From: Azospirillum lipoferum
Lineage (GTDB): Bacteria > Pseudomonadota > Alphaproteobacteria > Azospirillales > Azospirillaceae
Assembly (NCBI RefSeq): GCF_024170005.1
Contig: NZ_JALJXJ010000012.1
Coordinates: 62,001-126,000 of the forward strand
Reading direction: 5' to 3'
Length of the DNA: 64,000 bases
In this document: in pieces, positions 55,652-64,000 of the stretch
Layout of the letters: the number at the start of each line of letters is the position of its first letter
Numbering within the stretch: the first letter of the stretch is position 1
The notes under the pieces: model-generated
Told to the model about the DNA's origin: nothing
Seen by the model: the letters and a program-made list of their open reading frames with translations, nothing else
The model's database searches: none
Made by a program: the position numbers and the translations under genes

Positions 55652-57025
55652 GTGAGCGCATCGCCAGGGACCGAACGGGACCGGAAACGGGTGGTGGAAC
55701 CGGGGGTGACGGCCCGATCGGTGACGGCCCATGTCAGCGACCTCGTGCTGGAACGCCGCACGCCCCTGTGGTGGTGGGTCGGCTTCGGCTTGTCGTTCGG
55801 ACTGTTCGGGCTGTTTCTGGTAGCGGTCGGCTGGCTGTTCATCCGCGGCGTCGGCATCTGGGGCATCGACTGGCCGATCGCCTGGGGCTTCGCCATCGCC
55901 AACTATGTCTGGTGGGTTGGCATGGCGAGCGGCGGGACGCTGATCTCCGCCCTGTTCTTCCTGACCCGGTCGGACTGGCGCAGCGCCACCAGCCGCATCG
56001 CCGAGACCATGACGGTGTTCTGCGTCGCCTGCGCCGGGATCATGCCGGTCATCCATCTCGGGCGCTGGTGGTATTTCTACTGGCTGTTCCCCTATCCCAA
56101 CACCATGGCGCTGTGGCCGCAGTTCCGCAGCCCGTTGCACTGGGATTTCGTCGCCATCCTGGTCTATGTCGCCGGATCCTTGCTGTTCTGGTATGTCGGG
56201 CTGCTCCCCGATCTCGCCACCCTGCGCGACCGGGCGCGGCGGCGCTGGCAGCGGGTGCTGTACGGGCTGCTGGCGCTGGGCTGGCAGGGGTCGTCGCAGC
56301 ACTGGTGCCAGTTCAGGATGCTGTACGGGCTGTTCGCAGCATTGATGGCGCCGCTGGTCTGTTCGATCCACAGCATCGTCGGGCTGGATTTCGCCGGCGG
56401 CCTGACGCCGGGCTGGCACGAAACGCAGTTCCCGCCCTATTTCGTCTTCGGCGCGGCACTGTCGGGCTTCGCCGTGGTGCTGATGCTGGTCATTCCGCTG
56501 CGCCGGGCGCTGGAGCTGACCGGCGTCATCACGCTGCGCCACATCGACGTGCTGGCGCGGCTGATGCTGACCGCCAGCCTGCTGCTGTCCTACTGCTACC
56601 TGATCGAAGTGTTCATGCCCTTCTACCGGGGGGAGCAGCGCGAAATCACCGTGGTGACCTCGCTGCTCACCGGATATTACGCCCCCTGGTACTGGGCGAA
56701 GATCGTCCTGAACGGCGTCTTGCCGCAGATCCTGTGGGTACGGGTGCTACGACTGAACCGGCCGCTGCTGTTCCTGGTGGCGCTGGGCGTGGTAGTCGGC
56801 ATGTGGATCGAACGCTACGTCATCGTCGTCGGCAGCCTGCACCGGAACCACTCGGAATCGAGCTGGTTCGTCTTCGTGCCGACGGTCTGGGACTGGGCGA
56901 CGCTGGCCGGGTCGGTGGGGCTGTTCCTGACCGGCTTCTTCCTGGCGCTGCGCTTCATCCCGATGGTGTCGATGTTCGAGCTGCGCGAACTCCTCCACAA
57001 GAAAAAGGCGGAGGGCGGACGATGA
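55652..57025 (+). CDS. actC: Alternative complex III membrane subunit ActC (NrfD-like)
   Basis: A 457-residue membrane protein with ten apparent segments, NrfD/PsrC family. It is the quinol-oxidising membrane subunit packed against ActB. Recognisable stretches are WPIAWGFAIANYVWWVGMASGGTLISA and DFAGGLTPGWHETQFPPYFV, plus RYVIVVGSLHRN near the end. It starts with GTG preceded by AGGAGGTG, one of the strongest ribosome sites in the operon, four bases after actB. actD overlaps its stop as ATGA. Confidence 0.93.
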   Translation: MSASPGTERDRKRVVEPGVTARSVTAHVSDLVLERRTPLWWWVGFGLSFGLFGLFLVAVGWLFIRGVGIWGIDWPIAWGFAIANYVWWVGMASGGTLISALFFLTRSDWRSATSRIAETMTVFCVACAGIMPVIHLGRWWYFYWLFPYPNTMALWPQFRSPLHWDFVAILVYVAGSLLFWYVGLLPDLATLRDRARRRWQRVLYGLLALGWQGSSQHWCQFRMLYGLFAALMAPLVCSIHSIVGLDFAGGLTPGWHETQFPPYFVFGAALSGFAVVLMLVIPLRRALELTGVITLRHIDVLARLMLTASLLLSYCYLIEVFMPFYRGEQREITVVTSLLTGYYAPWYWAKIVLNGVLPQILWVRVLRLNRPLLFLVALGVVVGMWIERYVIVVGSLHRNHSESSWFVFVPTVWDWATLAGSVGLFLTGFFLALRFIPMVSMFELRELLHKKKAEGGR

Positions 57026-57573
57026 CCGTGCGGCGCGGCACCGGCCACAGCCTCCGCGGCCGGCTGGCCGCCTTCGACAGTCCGGATGCGATGCTGGAGT
57101 CCCTGCGCCGCCTGCGGCAGGCGGGGTTTTCGCGGCTGGAGGTTTATAGCCCCTATGCGGTGGAGGGGGTGGACGAGCTGCTTGGCCGCAAGGCACGGGC
57201 ACTGCCGCTGATCGTCGTGGCGGCGGGTGTGCTGGGGGCCGTCGGTGGATTCTTCCTGCAATATTGGGGCATGGTGGTGAGCTATCCGCTGAACATCGGC
57301 GGACGGCCGCTGAACAGTTGGCCGGCCTTCGCCACCAGCACCTTCGAACTCGCCGCACTGACCATCCTGCTGGCGGGATTCCTCGCCTTCTGCAAGTTCT
57401 GCCGGCTGCCGCGCCTCTATGACCCGATCTTCGATGCAGCCGGCTTTGAACAGGCGTCGCAGGACCGTTTCCTGATCTGGATCGCCGAACGGGAGGGCCG
57501 CGAAGACGGCGAACTTCTGCAACGGCTGCTTCCCAATGGCGAAGGGGTGCGGATCGACGAGGTGCCGGCATGA
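57022..57573 (+). CDS. actD: Alternative complex III subunit ActD (DUF3341)
   Basis: A 183-residue membrane protein with two transmembrane helices (about residues 61-83 and 108-131) joined by a loop containing YPLNIGGRPLNSWPAFA, and an N-terminal cytosolic domain (FDSPDAMLESLRRLRQAGFSRLEVYSPYAVEGV). This is the DUF3341 fold of ActD, which bridges ActC and ActF. Overlaps at both ends (ATGA) show tight coupling with actC and actE. Confidence 0.92.
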   Translation: MTVRRGTGHSLRGRLAAFDSPDAMLESLRRLRQAGFSRLEVYSPYAVEGVDELLGRKARALPLIVVAAGVLGAVGGFFLQYWGMVVSYPLNIGGRPLNSWPAFATSTFELAALTILLAGFLAFCKFCRLPRLYDPIFDAAGFEQASQDRFLIWIAEREGREDGELLQRLLPNGEGVRIDEVPA

Positions 57574-58088
57574 TCCGGCTGTCCATTCTCGCGAGTCTGC
57601 TGTGTGGGGTATCTCTGCTGGCGGCCTGCGACAACATGGCGAAGCAGCCGCGCGACAAGACCTGGACGCCCGCCAGTGTCGGCCCGGACCGTAAGGTCTG
57701 GCCGCCGCAGCCGGCACCCAACACCGTGGCGCGCGAAGACCGGCCACAACCGGCACCGGCGCTGACGCCGACCTTGCTGGCGCGTGGCAAGGAGCGTTAC
57801 GAGATCTACTGCACGCCTTGCCACGGCTATCTCGGCGATGGCGACGGCATGATCGTCCGGCGCGGTTTCCCGCGACCGCCCTCCTTCCACAGCGAAGCAT
57901 TGCGGAACACTCCCACCCGGCATTTCTACGAGGTCGCCACCAACGGCTGGGGGGCGATGTACTCCTATGCCGACCGCGTCACCTCCGACGACCGCTGGGC
58001 CATCGCCGCTTATATCCGCGCGCTTCAGGCCAGCCAGAATACCGCGGCGACCGAATTGCCTGAGGCAGTGCGGGGGACGCTGCGATGA
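57570..58088 (+). CDS. actE: Alternative complex III monohaem lipoprotein cytochrome c ActE
   Basis: A 172-residue exported cytochrome c. The signal peptide ends in a lipobox (LLAAC, Cys20), so it is anchored in the membrane by lipid. One haem motif, CTPCH, begins at residue 81, and the likely Met axial ligand is in WGAMYSYADRV. ActE is the second cytochrome of the complex. ATGA overlaps join it to actD and actF. Confidence 0.92.
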   Translation: MIRLSILASLLCGVSLLAACDNMAKQPRDKTWTPASVGPDRKVWPPQPAPNTVAREDRPQPAPALTPTLLARGKERYEIYCTPCHGYLGDGDGMIVRRGFPRPPSFHSEALRNTPTRHFYEVATNGWGAMYSYADRVTSDDRWAIAAYIRALQASQNTAATELPEAVRGTLR

Positions 58089-59155
58089 GCCGCCCGCTCC
58101 TCGCCGCCATCGGCGCGGCGCTGGCCGGGGCCGTGGTCTGCGCGGCCGGGGCGCTGGTGGACCCGCAGGCGGTGCTGCGCGGCTGGCTGGCCTCCTTCGC
58201 CTTCTGGATCGGGCTGCCGCTGGGCGCGATGATGCTGCTGTTCGCCCATGACCTGACCGGCGGGCGATGGGGAGCCGCCGCGGTGCCGCCCCTACGGGCG
58301 ATGGTCGCCATGCTGCCGCTGATGCTCCTGCTGCTGGTACCGGTGCTGGTCCTGCTGCCGGAGCTGTATCCCTGGGCGCAGGCGGCCGATGCCGCGCATC
58401 TGAAGAACCGGTTCTATCTGAACGCCCCCTTCTTCTACGCGCGGGCTGCGGTCTATGTCCTGGTCTGGCTGGGGATGGCCCTGGCGGTGCTGCTGCGGCC
58501 GGAGCGGGGGCGCAATCCGCTGGCGGCGCTGGAGCTGATCCTGCTGGGGCTGACCGTCACCTTCGCGTCCTTCGACTGGTTCATGTCGATCGAGCCGGAG
58601 TGGGGCTCCAGCATCTACGGGATGATGATCGTCGGCGGGCAGCTTCTGGGTGCGCTGGCGCTTGCAACACTGGCCGCCGTGCTGAGCGGACGGACGGATG
58701 CGGAGCAGCGTCACGACCTGGGCAGCCTCCTGACCGCCGCCATCCTGCTGTGGTTCTACCTGTCCATCATGCAGTTCCTGATCGTCTGGCAGGAGAACCT
58801 GCCGAGCGAGATCACATGGTACATCCCGCGCTTCTCAGACGGCTGGGGCTGGGTGGCGGCGCTGGGCGCGCTGGCACAAGGAGCGCTTCCCTTCGCAGCA
58901 TTGATCTGGTGGCCGGTGAAGCGCAGCCGGGGCGGATTGGCCGCCGTCTGCCTGCTGCTGCTCGCGGCGCATCTGCTGGAATGCTGGTGGCTGATCCTGC
59001 CCGGGCTGGCGGGTGGCTTCACCTGGTTCGCCCCCGCCGCCGCGCTGGCGATGGGCGGAGGCTGCATGGCGGTGTTCCTGTGGCGGCACGCCGCCCACGT
59101 CGGACAGGCCACCCCAGCCGCCGGCCTGCTGGCAGAGGGGATCCGCCATGGATGA
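58085..59155 (+). CDS. actF: Alternative complex III membrane subunit ActF
   Basis: A 356-residue protein with about ten membrane segments, the second NrfD-like subunit of alternative complex III, related to but shorter than ActC. Marks include HDLTGGRWG, HLKNRFYLNAPFFYARA and FASFDWFMSIEPEWGSSIYGM. ActF is thought to contribute to the proton path. It overlaps actE (ATGA) and the following small gene by eight bases. Confidence 0.92.
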   Translation: MSRPLLAAIGAALAGAVVCAAGALVDPQAVLRGWLASFAFWIGLPLGAMMLLFAHDLTGGRWGAAAVPPLRAMVAMLPLMLLLLVPVLVLLPELYPWAQAADAAHLKNRFYLNAPFFYARAAVYVLVWLGMALAVLLRPERGRNPLAALELILLGLTVTFASFDWFMSIEPEWGSSIYGMMIVGGQLLGALALATLAAVLSGRTDAEQRHDLGSLLTAAILLWFYLSIMQFLIVWQENLPSEITWYIPRFSDGWGWVAALGALAQGALPFAALIWWPVKRSRGGLAAVCLLLLAAHLLECWWLILPGLAGGFTWFAPAAALAMGGGCMAVFLWRHAAHVGQATPAAGLLAEGIRHG

Positions 59156-59507
59156 GGCTACGCGGTTCGAGACGCGGGACACACCGCCCTGGTTGTTCCC
59201 CCTGCTGGGCGGTCTGGCGGCGGGGCTGATCGGGATCGTCGTGGTCTCGCTGCTGCTGATCTTCCCCGATGCGGCCAAGGACCAGAACCATGCGCTGACG
59301 ACGCCGATGCCGGAGCCGCGCCTGCAAACAGATCCGGCCGCCGACCTGAAGCGTTACAAGGCGGAAGCGATGGAGCGGCTGACCGGCTATGGCTGGGCCG
59401 ACCGCGAGCATGGCATCGCCCACATCCCGATCGACGAAGCCATGCACCGTGTCGCCGAACGCGGAATCGCCGACTGGCCGGCCGGCGCAAGGCGGGAGGG
59501 GCAGTGA
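59148..59507 (+). CDS. Small single-span membrane protein of the act-cox operon
   Basis: A 119-residue protein with one membrane helix (about residues 16-42) and a C-terminal domain, probably on the periplasmic side, ending in YGWADREHGIAHIPIDEAMHRVAERG. I do not know a named family, but similar small proteins with this ending are common beside alternative complex III or caa3 genes and may be accessory subunits. Its start overlaps actF by eight bases and its stop overlaps the SCO gene start, so it is made in step with the complex. Confidence 0.8.
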   Translation: MDEATRFETRDTPPWLFPLLGGLAAGLIGIVVVSLLLIFPDAAKDQNHALTTPMPEPRLQTDPAADLKRYKAEAMERLTGYGWADREHGIAHIPIDEAMHRVAERGIADWPAGARREGQ

Positions 59508-60313
59508 TGACACGGCTCACAATGCCCACCCTGTTCTTTCTGCTGTTAGGTACCGCCTCCGTGCAGGCGTCCCCCACAGCCCTGCTGCCGGGACAATTCA
59601 CGCAGTTAGCCTTCGAGCAGCATCCGGGGGCGCAGTTGCCACGCGACGTTCGGCTGCGCGATGACGCCGGACATGCGGTCACCACTGCGTCCCTCTTCGA
59701 CGGCGGCAGGCCGCTGGTCCTGGTCTTCGACTATTACCGCTGCACGACGCTGTGCGGGGTGGTGCTGGGCGATCTGGCTGCGGCGCTCGCTCAGACGCCG
59801 CTGGCGCCGGGCAAGGATTACGCGGTGATGGCGGTCAGCATTGATCCGGGCGACAGCCCGGCCGACGCCGCGGCGCTGAAGGCCCGGCATTTCGAACGCG
59901 ATCCCACACTGGCCGGTGCCATTCACGCCCTGGTCGGCGATCCGTCCGATCGGGGGCGGGAGGTGCGGCGCCTCGCCAGCGCGGCCGGCTTCCGCTACCA
60001 GCTGGATGAGGCGACCGGACAGTATGCCCATCCGGCGAGCGTGGTGCTGGTGTCGCCGGGAGGAACGGTTTCCCGCTACATCCTGGGGGTGGGCTACGAC
60101 CCCACCGACCTGCGGCTGGGGCTGGTCGACGCCTCCAGGGGCGCGGTCGGATCGGTCGCCGACCATCTGCTGCTGCTCTGCTACGGCTATGACGCCAAGC
60201 AGGGCCGTTACAATGCCGAGGTCGGCCGGCTGATCCAAGCAACCGGTGTCCTGTCGGTGCTGGCGCTTGGGCTGCTGGTCTGGCGGACTGCGCGCCGGCC
60301 AAGAAAGGGATGA
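59504..60313 (+). CDS. SCO1/SenC copper chaperone
   Basis: A 269-residue thioredoxin-fold copper protein. It has an N-terminal signal (to about residue 22), the metal-binding Cys80 and Cys84 (YYRCTTLCG) and the distant ligand His176 (QYAHPAS). A C-terminal membrane helix (about 247-262) may anchor it, an arrangement seen in some operon-linked SCO proteins. It loads copper into the CuA site of subunit II, encoded directly downstream with an ATGA overlap. Confidence 0.92.
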   Translation: MMTRLTMPTLFFLLLGTASVQASPTALLPGQFTQLAFEQHPGAQLPRDVRLRDDAGHAVTTASLFDGGRPLVLVFDYYRCTTLCGVVLGDLAAALAQTPLAPGKDYAVMAVSIDPGDSPADAAALKARHFERDPTLAGAIHALVGDPSDRGREVRRLASAAGFRYQLDEATGQYAHPASVVLVSPGGTVSRYILGVGYDPTDLRLGLVDASRGAVGSVADHLLLLCYGYDAKQGRYNAEVGRLIQATGVLSVLALGLLVWRTARRPRKG

Positions 60314-61281
60314 GGACGGCGATGGGTAGCCTGCAACTCCTCCCCCCCACCGCCTCATCCCATGCCGCCGACATGGACTGGCTGTTCGCGGCCCTGCTGG
60401 GGGTCAGCGCCTTCATCCTGCTGCTGGTCTTCGGGCTGATGATCCTGTTCTGCGTCCGCTACCGCAAAGGCAGCAAGGTGGAGCGCGGCAACCGGCTGGG
60501 CCGCACCTGGAGGGTGGAAGTGGCGTGGACCGGCCTGACCTTCGCCGCCTTCCTCGTGCTCTATTTCTGGGGGGCGGACCTCTATGTCCGCATCCACAGT
60601 CCGCCCGGTGAGGCCACCGACATCTATGTCGTCGGCAAGCAGTGGATGTGGAAGATCGAACATCCCGGTGGCCAGCGCGAGATCGACACGCTGCATGTCC
60701 CCGTCGGGCGGCCGGTGCGACTGGTGCTGACCTCGCAGGACGTGATCCACGACTTCGCCATCCCCGCCTTCCGCATCCGCCAGGACGCCGTCCCCGGTCG
60801 CTATGAAACGCTGTGGTTCATGCCGACGGAGGTCGGCGAATACCGCCTGTTCTGTGCGGAGTTCTGTGGCACCTGGCATTCGCGGATGGGCGGCACCATC
60901 GTGGTGATGGAACCGTCCGATTTCCAGCGCTGGCTGGACAGCCAGGACCCCGGCCCCAGCCTGGCGCAGGAGGGGGAGGCGCTGTTCCGCAGCTACGGCT
61001 GCAGCGGCTGCCATGGCGGGGCCGGCACCGTCCGCGCGCCAAGGCTGGAGGGATTGTTCGGCCGTCCGGTGCCGCTGGAAGACGGACGCACGGTGATCGC
61101 CGACGATCGCTATATCCGCGATTCGATCCTGATGCCGAAGGCGGAGATCGCCGCCGGCTATCCGCCGGTCATGCCCTCCTTTGCCGGGCAGATCGGCGAG
61201 GACGATCTGCTGAAGCTGGTCGCCTACATCAAATCGCTGGCCGACAAGACGGCCGACAGCGCGGAAAGGCCTGCCCCATGA
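60310..61281 (+). CDS. coxB: caa3 oxidase subunit II with fused cytochrome c
   Basis: A 323-residue cytochrome c oxidase subunit II. Two N-terminal membrane helices anchor a cupredoxin domain with the CuA ligands His147, Cys182, Glu184 region, Cys186, His190 and Met193 ([12 protein letters not shown]). A cytochrome c domain follows with CSGCH at residue 231 and a likely Met ligand in VMPSFAG. The fusion defines a caa3-type oxidase, which can take electrons directly from alternative complex III. ATGA overlaps join it to the SCO gene and to coxA. Confidence 0.95.
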   Translation: MRTAMGSLQLLPPTASSHAADMDWLFAALLGVSAFILLLVFGLMILFCVRYRKGSKVERGNRLGRTWRVEVAWTGLTFAAFLVLYFWGADLYVRIHSPPGEATDIYVVGKQWMWKIEHPGGQREIDTLHVPVGRPVRLVLTSQDVIHDFAIPAFRIRQDAVPGRYETLWFMPTEVGEYRLFCAEFCGTWHSRMGGTIVVMEPSDFQRWLDSQDPGPSLAQEGEALFRSYGCSGCHGGAGTVRAPRLEGLFGRPVPLEDGRTVIADDRYIRDSILMPKAEIAAGYPPVMPSFAGQIGEDDLLKLVAYIKSLADKTADSAERPAP

Positions 61282-62921
61282 CGACCGCGACCGTGACCGG
61301 CAAACCGGAGGAACCCGTCGTCGCGACGAAGAACTACCTGACGGAGGAAGGGACCACGCTGCGCTCCTGGCTGCTGACCCGGGATCACAAGCGGATCGCC
61401 ATCCTCTACACCCTGTCGCTCACCGTCTTCTTCTTCGTCGGCGGGGCGGCGGCGACGCTGATCCGGCTGAATCTGGTGACGCCGGCCGGCATCTTCACAC
61501 CGGACATCTACAACCGGCTGTTCACGCTGCACGGCATCGTGATGGTCTGGTTCTTCCTGATTCCGTCGATCCCCAACACCATGGGCAATTTCCTGATCCC
61601 GCTGATGATCGGCGCCAAGGATCTGGCCTTTCCCCGGCTGAACCTGCTCAGCTGGTATCTGTATATGGGGGCCGGGTTCCTGGCGCTGTTCGCCATCCTG
61701 ATCGGCGGGGTCGACACCGGCTGGACCTTCTACACGCCGTTCTCCTCGCTCTATTCCAACGGCTATGTCGTGCTGGCGCTGGCCGCCGTATTCGCCGTGG
61801 GCTTCTCCTCGATCCTGACCGGGCTGAATTTCATCGTCACCACCCACCGCCTACGGGCGCCGGGGATGACGTGGTACCGGCTGCCGGTGTTCGTCTGGTC
61901 GAACTACGCCACCTCCGTCATCATGGTGCTGGCCACACCGGTGCTGGCGATCACGCTGTTGCTGGTGGCGGTGGAACGGCTGCTGCGGGTCGGCATCTTC
62001 GACCCGGCGCTAGGCGGTGACCCGCTGCTGTTCCAGCATCTGTTCTGGTTCTACTCCCACCCCGCAGTCTACATCATGATCCTGCCGGGCTTCGGCGTGA
62101 TCAGCGAGATCGTACCCTGCTTCGCCCGCAAACCGCTGTTCGGCTACAAGTTCGTGGTGTGGTCCAGCATCGCCATCTCGGTCATCGGCTTCTTCGTGTG
62201 GGCACATCACATGTTCGTCGCCGGCATCTCGCTCTATGCCGGGCTGGTCTTCTCGCTGCTCAGCTACGTCATCGCGGTGCCGTCGGCGATCAAGGTGTTC
62301 AACTGGACCGCCACGCTGCACAAGGGCTGGATCAGCTTCGATGCGCCGATGCTGTACGCCCTGGGCTTCATCGGGCTGTTCACCATCGGCGGGCTGACCG
62401 GGCTGTTCGTCGCCAACCTCGCCTTCGACGTCCATGTCACCGACACCTATTTCGTCGTGGCGCATTTCCACTACATCATGGTCGGCGGCATGGTCAGCGC
62501 CTATTTCGGCGGGCTGCATTACTGGTGGCCGAAGGTGACCGGGCGGCTCTATCCCGAATGGTGGGCACGCATCGCCGCCCTGCTGATCTTCTTCGGCTTC
62601 AACCTGACCTTCTTCCCGCAGTTCATCCTGGGCTATCTGGGGATGGAGCGGCGGTACTACGCCTACCCGCCGGAGTTCCAGGCCTGGAACATCTTCTCGT
62701 CGGCCGGGGCGTCGGTGCTGGCGGTCGGCTATGTCCTGCCCTTCTTCTATCTCGGCTGGTCGCTGTTCCGTGGCAAGCGGGCAGGATCCAACCCGTGGGC
62801 GGCGACGGGACTGGAATGGAAAACCCCCTCCCCTCCCCCCACCCACAATTTCGACCGGACACCGACCGTCACCCGCCCGCCCTACCAGTACCGGCCGGAA
62901 CCGGAGCCGCAGGATGTCTGA
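61278..62921 (+). CDS. coxA: caa3 oxidase subunit I
   Basis: A 547-residue haem-copper oxidase catalytic subunit with twelve membrane helices. The low-spin haem ligand is in [14 protein letters not shown], the CuB histidines in [17 protein letters not shown] and AHHMFVAGI, and the haem a/a3 pair in [11 protein letters not shown]. The [11 protein letters not shown] segment keeps the Tyr cross-linked to His in A-type oxidases. It reduces O2 to water and pumps protons. Both ends overlap neighbouring genes. Confidence 0.96.
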   Translation: MTTATVTGKPEEPVVATKNYLTEEGTTLRSWLLTRDHKRIAILYTLSLTVFFFVGGAAATLIRLNLVTPAGIFTPDIYNRLFTLHGIVMVWFFLIPSIPNTMGNFLIPLMIGAKDLAFPRLNLLSWYLYMGAGFLALFAILIGGVDTGWTFYTPFSSLYSNGYVVLALAAVFAVGFSSILTGLNFIVTTHRLRAPGMTWYRLPVFVWSNYATSVIMVLATPVLAITLLLVAVERLLRVGIFDPALGGDPLLFQHLFWFYSHPAVYIMILPGFGVISEIVPCFARKPLFGYKFVVWSSIAISVIGFFVWAHHMFVAGISLYAGLVFSLLSYVIAVPSAIKVFNWTATLHKGWISFDAPMLYALGFIGLFTIGGLTGLFVANLAFDVHVTDTYFVVAHFHYIMVGGMVSAYFGGLHYWWPKVTGRLYPEWWARIAALLIFFGFNLTFFPQFILGYLGMERRYYAYPPEFQAWNIFSSAGASVLAVGYVLPFFYLGWSLFRGKRAGSNPWAATGLEWKTPSPPPTHNFDRTPTVTRPPYQYRPEPEPQDV

Positions 62922-63582
62922 CGCCACCCCACACCCACAGCCCGTCCCTCGGCCCGAACCACAATACGCCACGATGGACCAGCAGGCGGAGGCCGCCAGC
63001 TTCGGCATGTGGGTGTTCCTGGCGACGGAGGTGCTGTTCTTCGGCGGGATGCTGCTGGCCTATGCGTGGTTGCGCGCCAGCCATCCGGACGGGGTGGCGG
63101 AGGCCGGGCGCCACACGAAGGTCGTCATCGGGTCGGTCAACACGCTGGTGCTGCTGACCAGCAGCCTCACCATGGCCTGGGCGGTCCATGCGGCGGAGCA
63201 TGGTCGGCGGACGGCGCTGACCCGGCTGCTGGCGGTCACGGCGCTGCTCGGACTGCTGTTCCTGGGGCTGAAGGGTTACGAGTATCATGGGGAATGGGCC
63301 GAGCATCTGGTGCCGGGACTGAATTTCCAGGAAAACGGCCCGCATGCCCGGACGATCGAGCTGTTCTATTTCCTCTATTTCCTGCTGACGGGCATCCACG
63401 GCATCCATGTCACCATCGGCATCGTCCTGATCGCGGTGATGGCGGTGCGGGCGCGACGCGGCGCCTTTTCGGCGGGCTACTTCACGCCGGTGGAGGTGAC
63501 GGGGCTGTACTGGCACTTCGTCGACATCGTGTGGATCTTCCTCTACCCGCTGATCTATCTGGCTGGACGGAGCGGGCCATGA
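62914..63582 (+). CDS. coxC: caa3 oxidase subunit III
   Basis: A 222-residue subunit III with about five or six membrane helices and the family stretches [48 protein letters not shown] and [18 protein letters not shown]. It stabilises subunit I and its proton uptake. Its start lies eight bases inside coxA and its stop overlaps coxD. Confidence 0.95.
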   Translation: MSDATPHPQPVPRPEPQYATMDQQAEAASFGMWVFLATEVLFFGGMLLAYAWLRASHPDGVAEAGRHTKVVIGSVNTLVLLTSSLTMAWAVHAAEHGRRTALTRLLAVTALLGLLFLGLKGYEYHGEWAEHLVPGLNFQENGPHARTIELFYFLYFLLTGIHGIHVTIGIVLIAVMAVRARRGAFSAGYFTPVEVTGLYWHFVDIVWIFLYPLIYLAGRSGP

Positions 63583-63911
63583 TGGGACTTCCCCGCACCT
63601 GCCTGATCACCTGGGCGGCCCTGGTGGCGCTGCTGGCGGCGACGCTGGGGCTGGCCTATGTGCCGATGCCCGGTCCGCTGAACATCGTGCTGGCGCTGGG
63701 CATCTCTGTGGCGAAGGCGCTGCTGGTGCTGGCGCTGTTCATGAAGCTGTTCCGCGCCCCGGCCCTGACCCGTGCCGCGGCGGCGGCCGGGCTGTTCTGG
63801 CTGGCGGTGCTGTTCGCCCTGTCGGCGACGGACTATCTGACCCGCAAGGTTGAGCCCGCCGGCGACCTGCCGGCGCCGACCGGTCGGGAATACCAGTCGG
63901 GCGGCCGCTGA
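63579..63911 (+). CDS. coxD: caa3 oxidase subunit IV
   Basis: A 110-residue membrane protein with three helices, matching prokaryotic cytochrome c oxidase subunit IV ([21 protein letters not shown]). It assists assembly of the oxidase. ATGA overlap with coxC. Confidence 0.88.
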   Translation: MMGLPRTCLITWAALVALLAATLGLAYVPMPGPLNIVLALGISVAKALLVLALFMKLFRAPALTRAAAAAGLFWLAVLFALSATDYLTRKVEPAGDLPAPTGREYQSGGR

Positions 63912-63941
63912 GCCGCCTGTTCGAACGAGGAGGCAGACGCG

Positions 63942-64000
63942 ATGCATTCGGACGCCACCAGCCGGCTGGTCGATGCCGTGGTCCGCACCCGGCATATGCT
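63942..64000 (+). CDS. Start of a further gene, cut by the window end
   Basis: An ATG at 63942 is preceded by GAGGAGG at a good distance, and the frame stays open to the window end (opening MHSDATSRLVDAVV). It is 30 bases after coxD, so it probably belongs to the same operon. Too little is visible to name it. Confidence 0.6.
   Translation, partial: MHSDATSRLVDAVVRTRHM

Noticed and set aside
53890-55902. 670-codon minus-strand open frame
   Set aside because: Antisense to actB; the sense frame has clear iron-sulfur motifs.

Overview
The window is a very GC-rich alphaproteobacterial chromosome or chromid segment. It is densely packed with metabolic operons and shows no tRNA, rRNA, insertion sequence or CRISPR array. 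The gene content suggests an Azospirillum-like member of the Rhodospirillales: an alternative complex III joined to a caa3 oxidase, a 2,5-dioxopentanoate dehydrogenase aldarate pathway, several MCPs, and long runs of ATGA-coupled genes. The genus is inference from gene content only.

Layout. 1-1702 is the 3' end of an isoquinoline 1-oxidoreductase-type molybdenum subunit. 1.8-12.9 kb is a mixed region: MFS exporter, XRE-cupin regulator with an alpha/beta hydrolase, short ribosome-hibernation factor, YeiH-type exporter, RecD-like helicase, metallo-beta-lactamase-fold hydrolase, aldo/keto reductase, an unrecognised zinc-ribbon-like protein, and a divergent Lrp regulator/RhtA-type exporter pair. 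12.9-17.2 kb is a CitMHS transporter, AtuA and small AtuA-like protein set, with a divergent LysR regulator. 17.3-20.7 kb holds two convergent chemoreceptors.

20.9-32.1 kb is a complete nicotinate (vitamin B3) catabolic island. nicC-nicD-nicE-nicF-nicT run on the minus strand and nicX-nicR-nicA-nicB run divergently. Together they would import nicotinate and convert it through 6-hydroxynicotinate, 2,5-dihydroxypyridine, N-formylmaleamate, maleamate and maleate to fumarate. The catalytic residues of NicC and NicX fall at the same residue numbers as in the Pseudomonas putida enzymes, which supports the chosen starts.

32.1-42.8 kb is a galactarate/glucarate region: lactonase, GarD, GudD, a mannonate-dehydratase-family protein, a GudP-type transporter, KdgD, a FadR-type GntR regulator and alpha-ketoglutarate semialdehyde dehydrogenase. 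It would channel hexarates to 2-oxoglutarate. A 19-bp operator-like sequence occurs twice, once before kdgD and once before the dehydrogenase, flanking the regulator gene. 42.8-45.3 kb is a tcuA-tcuB (tricarballylate/citrate oxidation) pair.

45.5-51.8 kb is a complete six-gene ebo (edb) cluster in the order A-B-F-D-E-C. This rare system has been linked to scytonemin precursor export in cyanobacteria and to nematode repellence in Pseudomonas, and its product here is unknown. 52.0-63.9 kb is an uninterrupted respiratory operon: actABCDEF (alternative complex III), a small membrane protein, a SCO copper chaperone, and coxBACD of a caa3 oxidase. Nearly all of its junctions overlap. A further gene starts at 63942 and runs out of the window.
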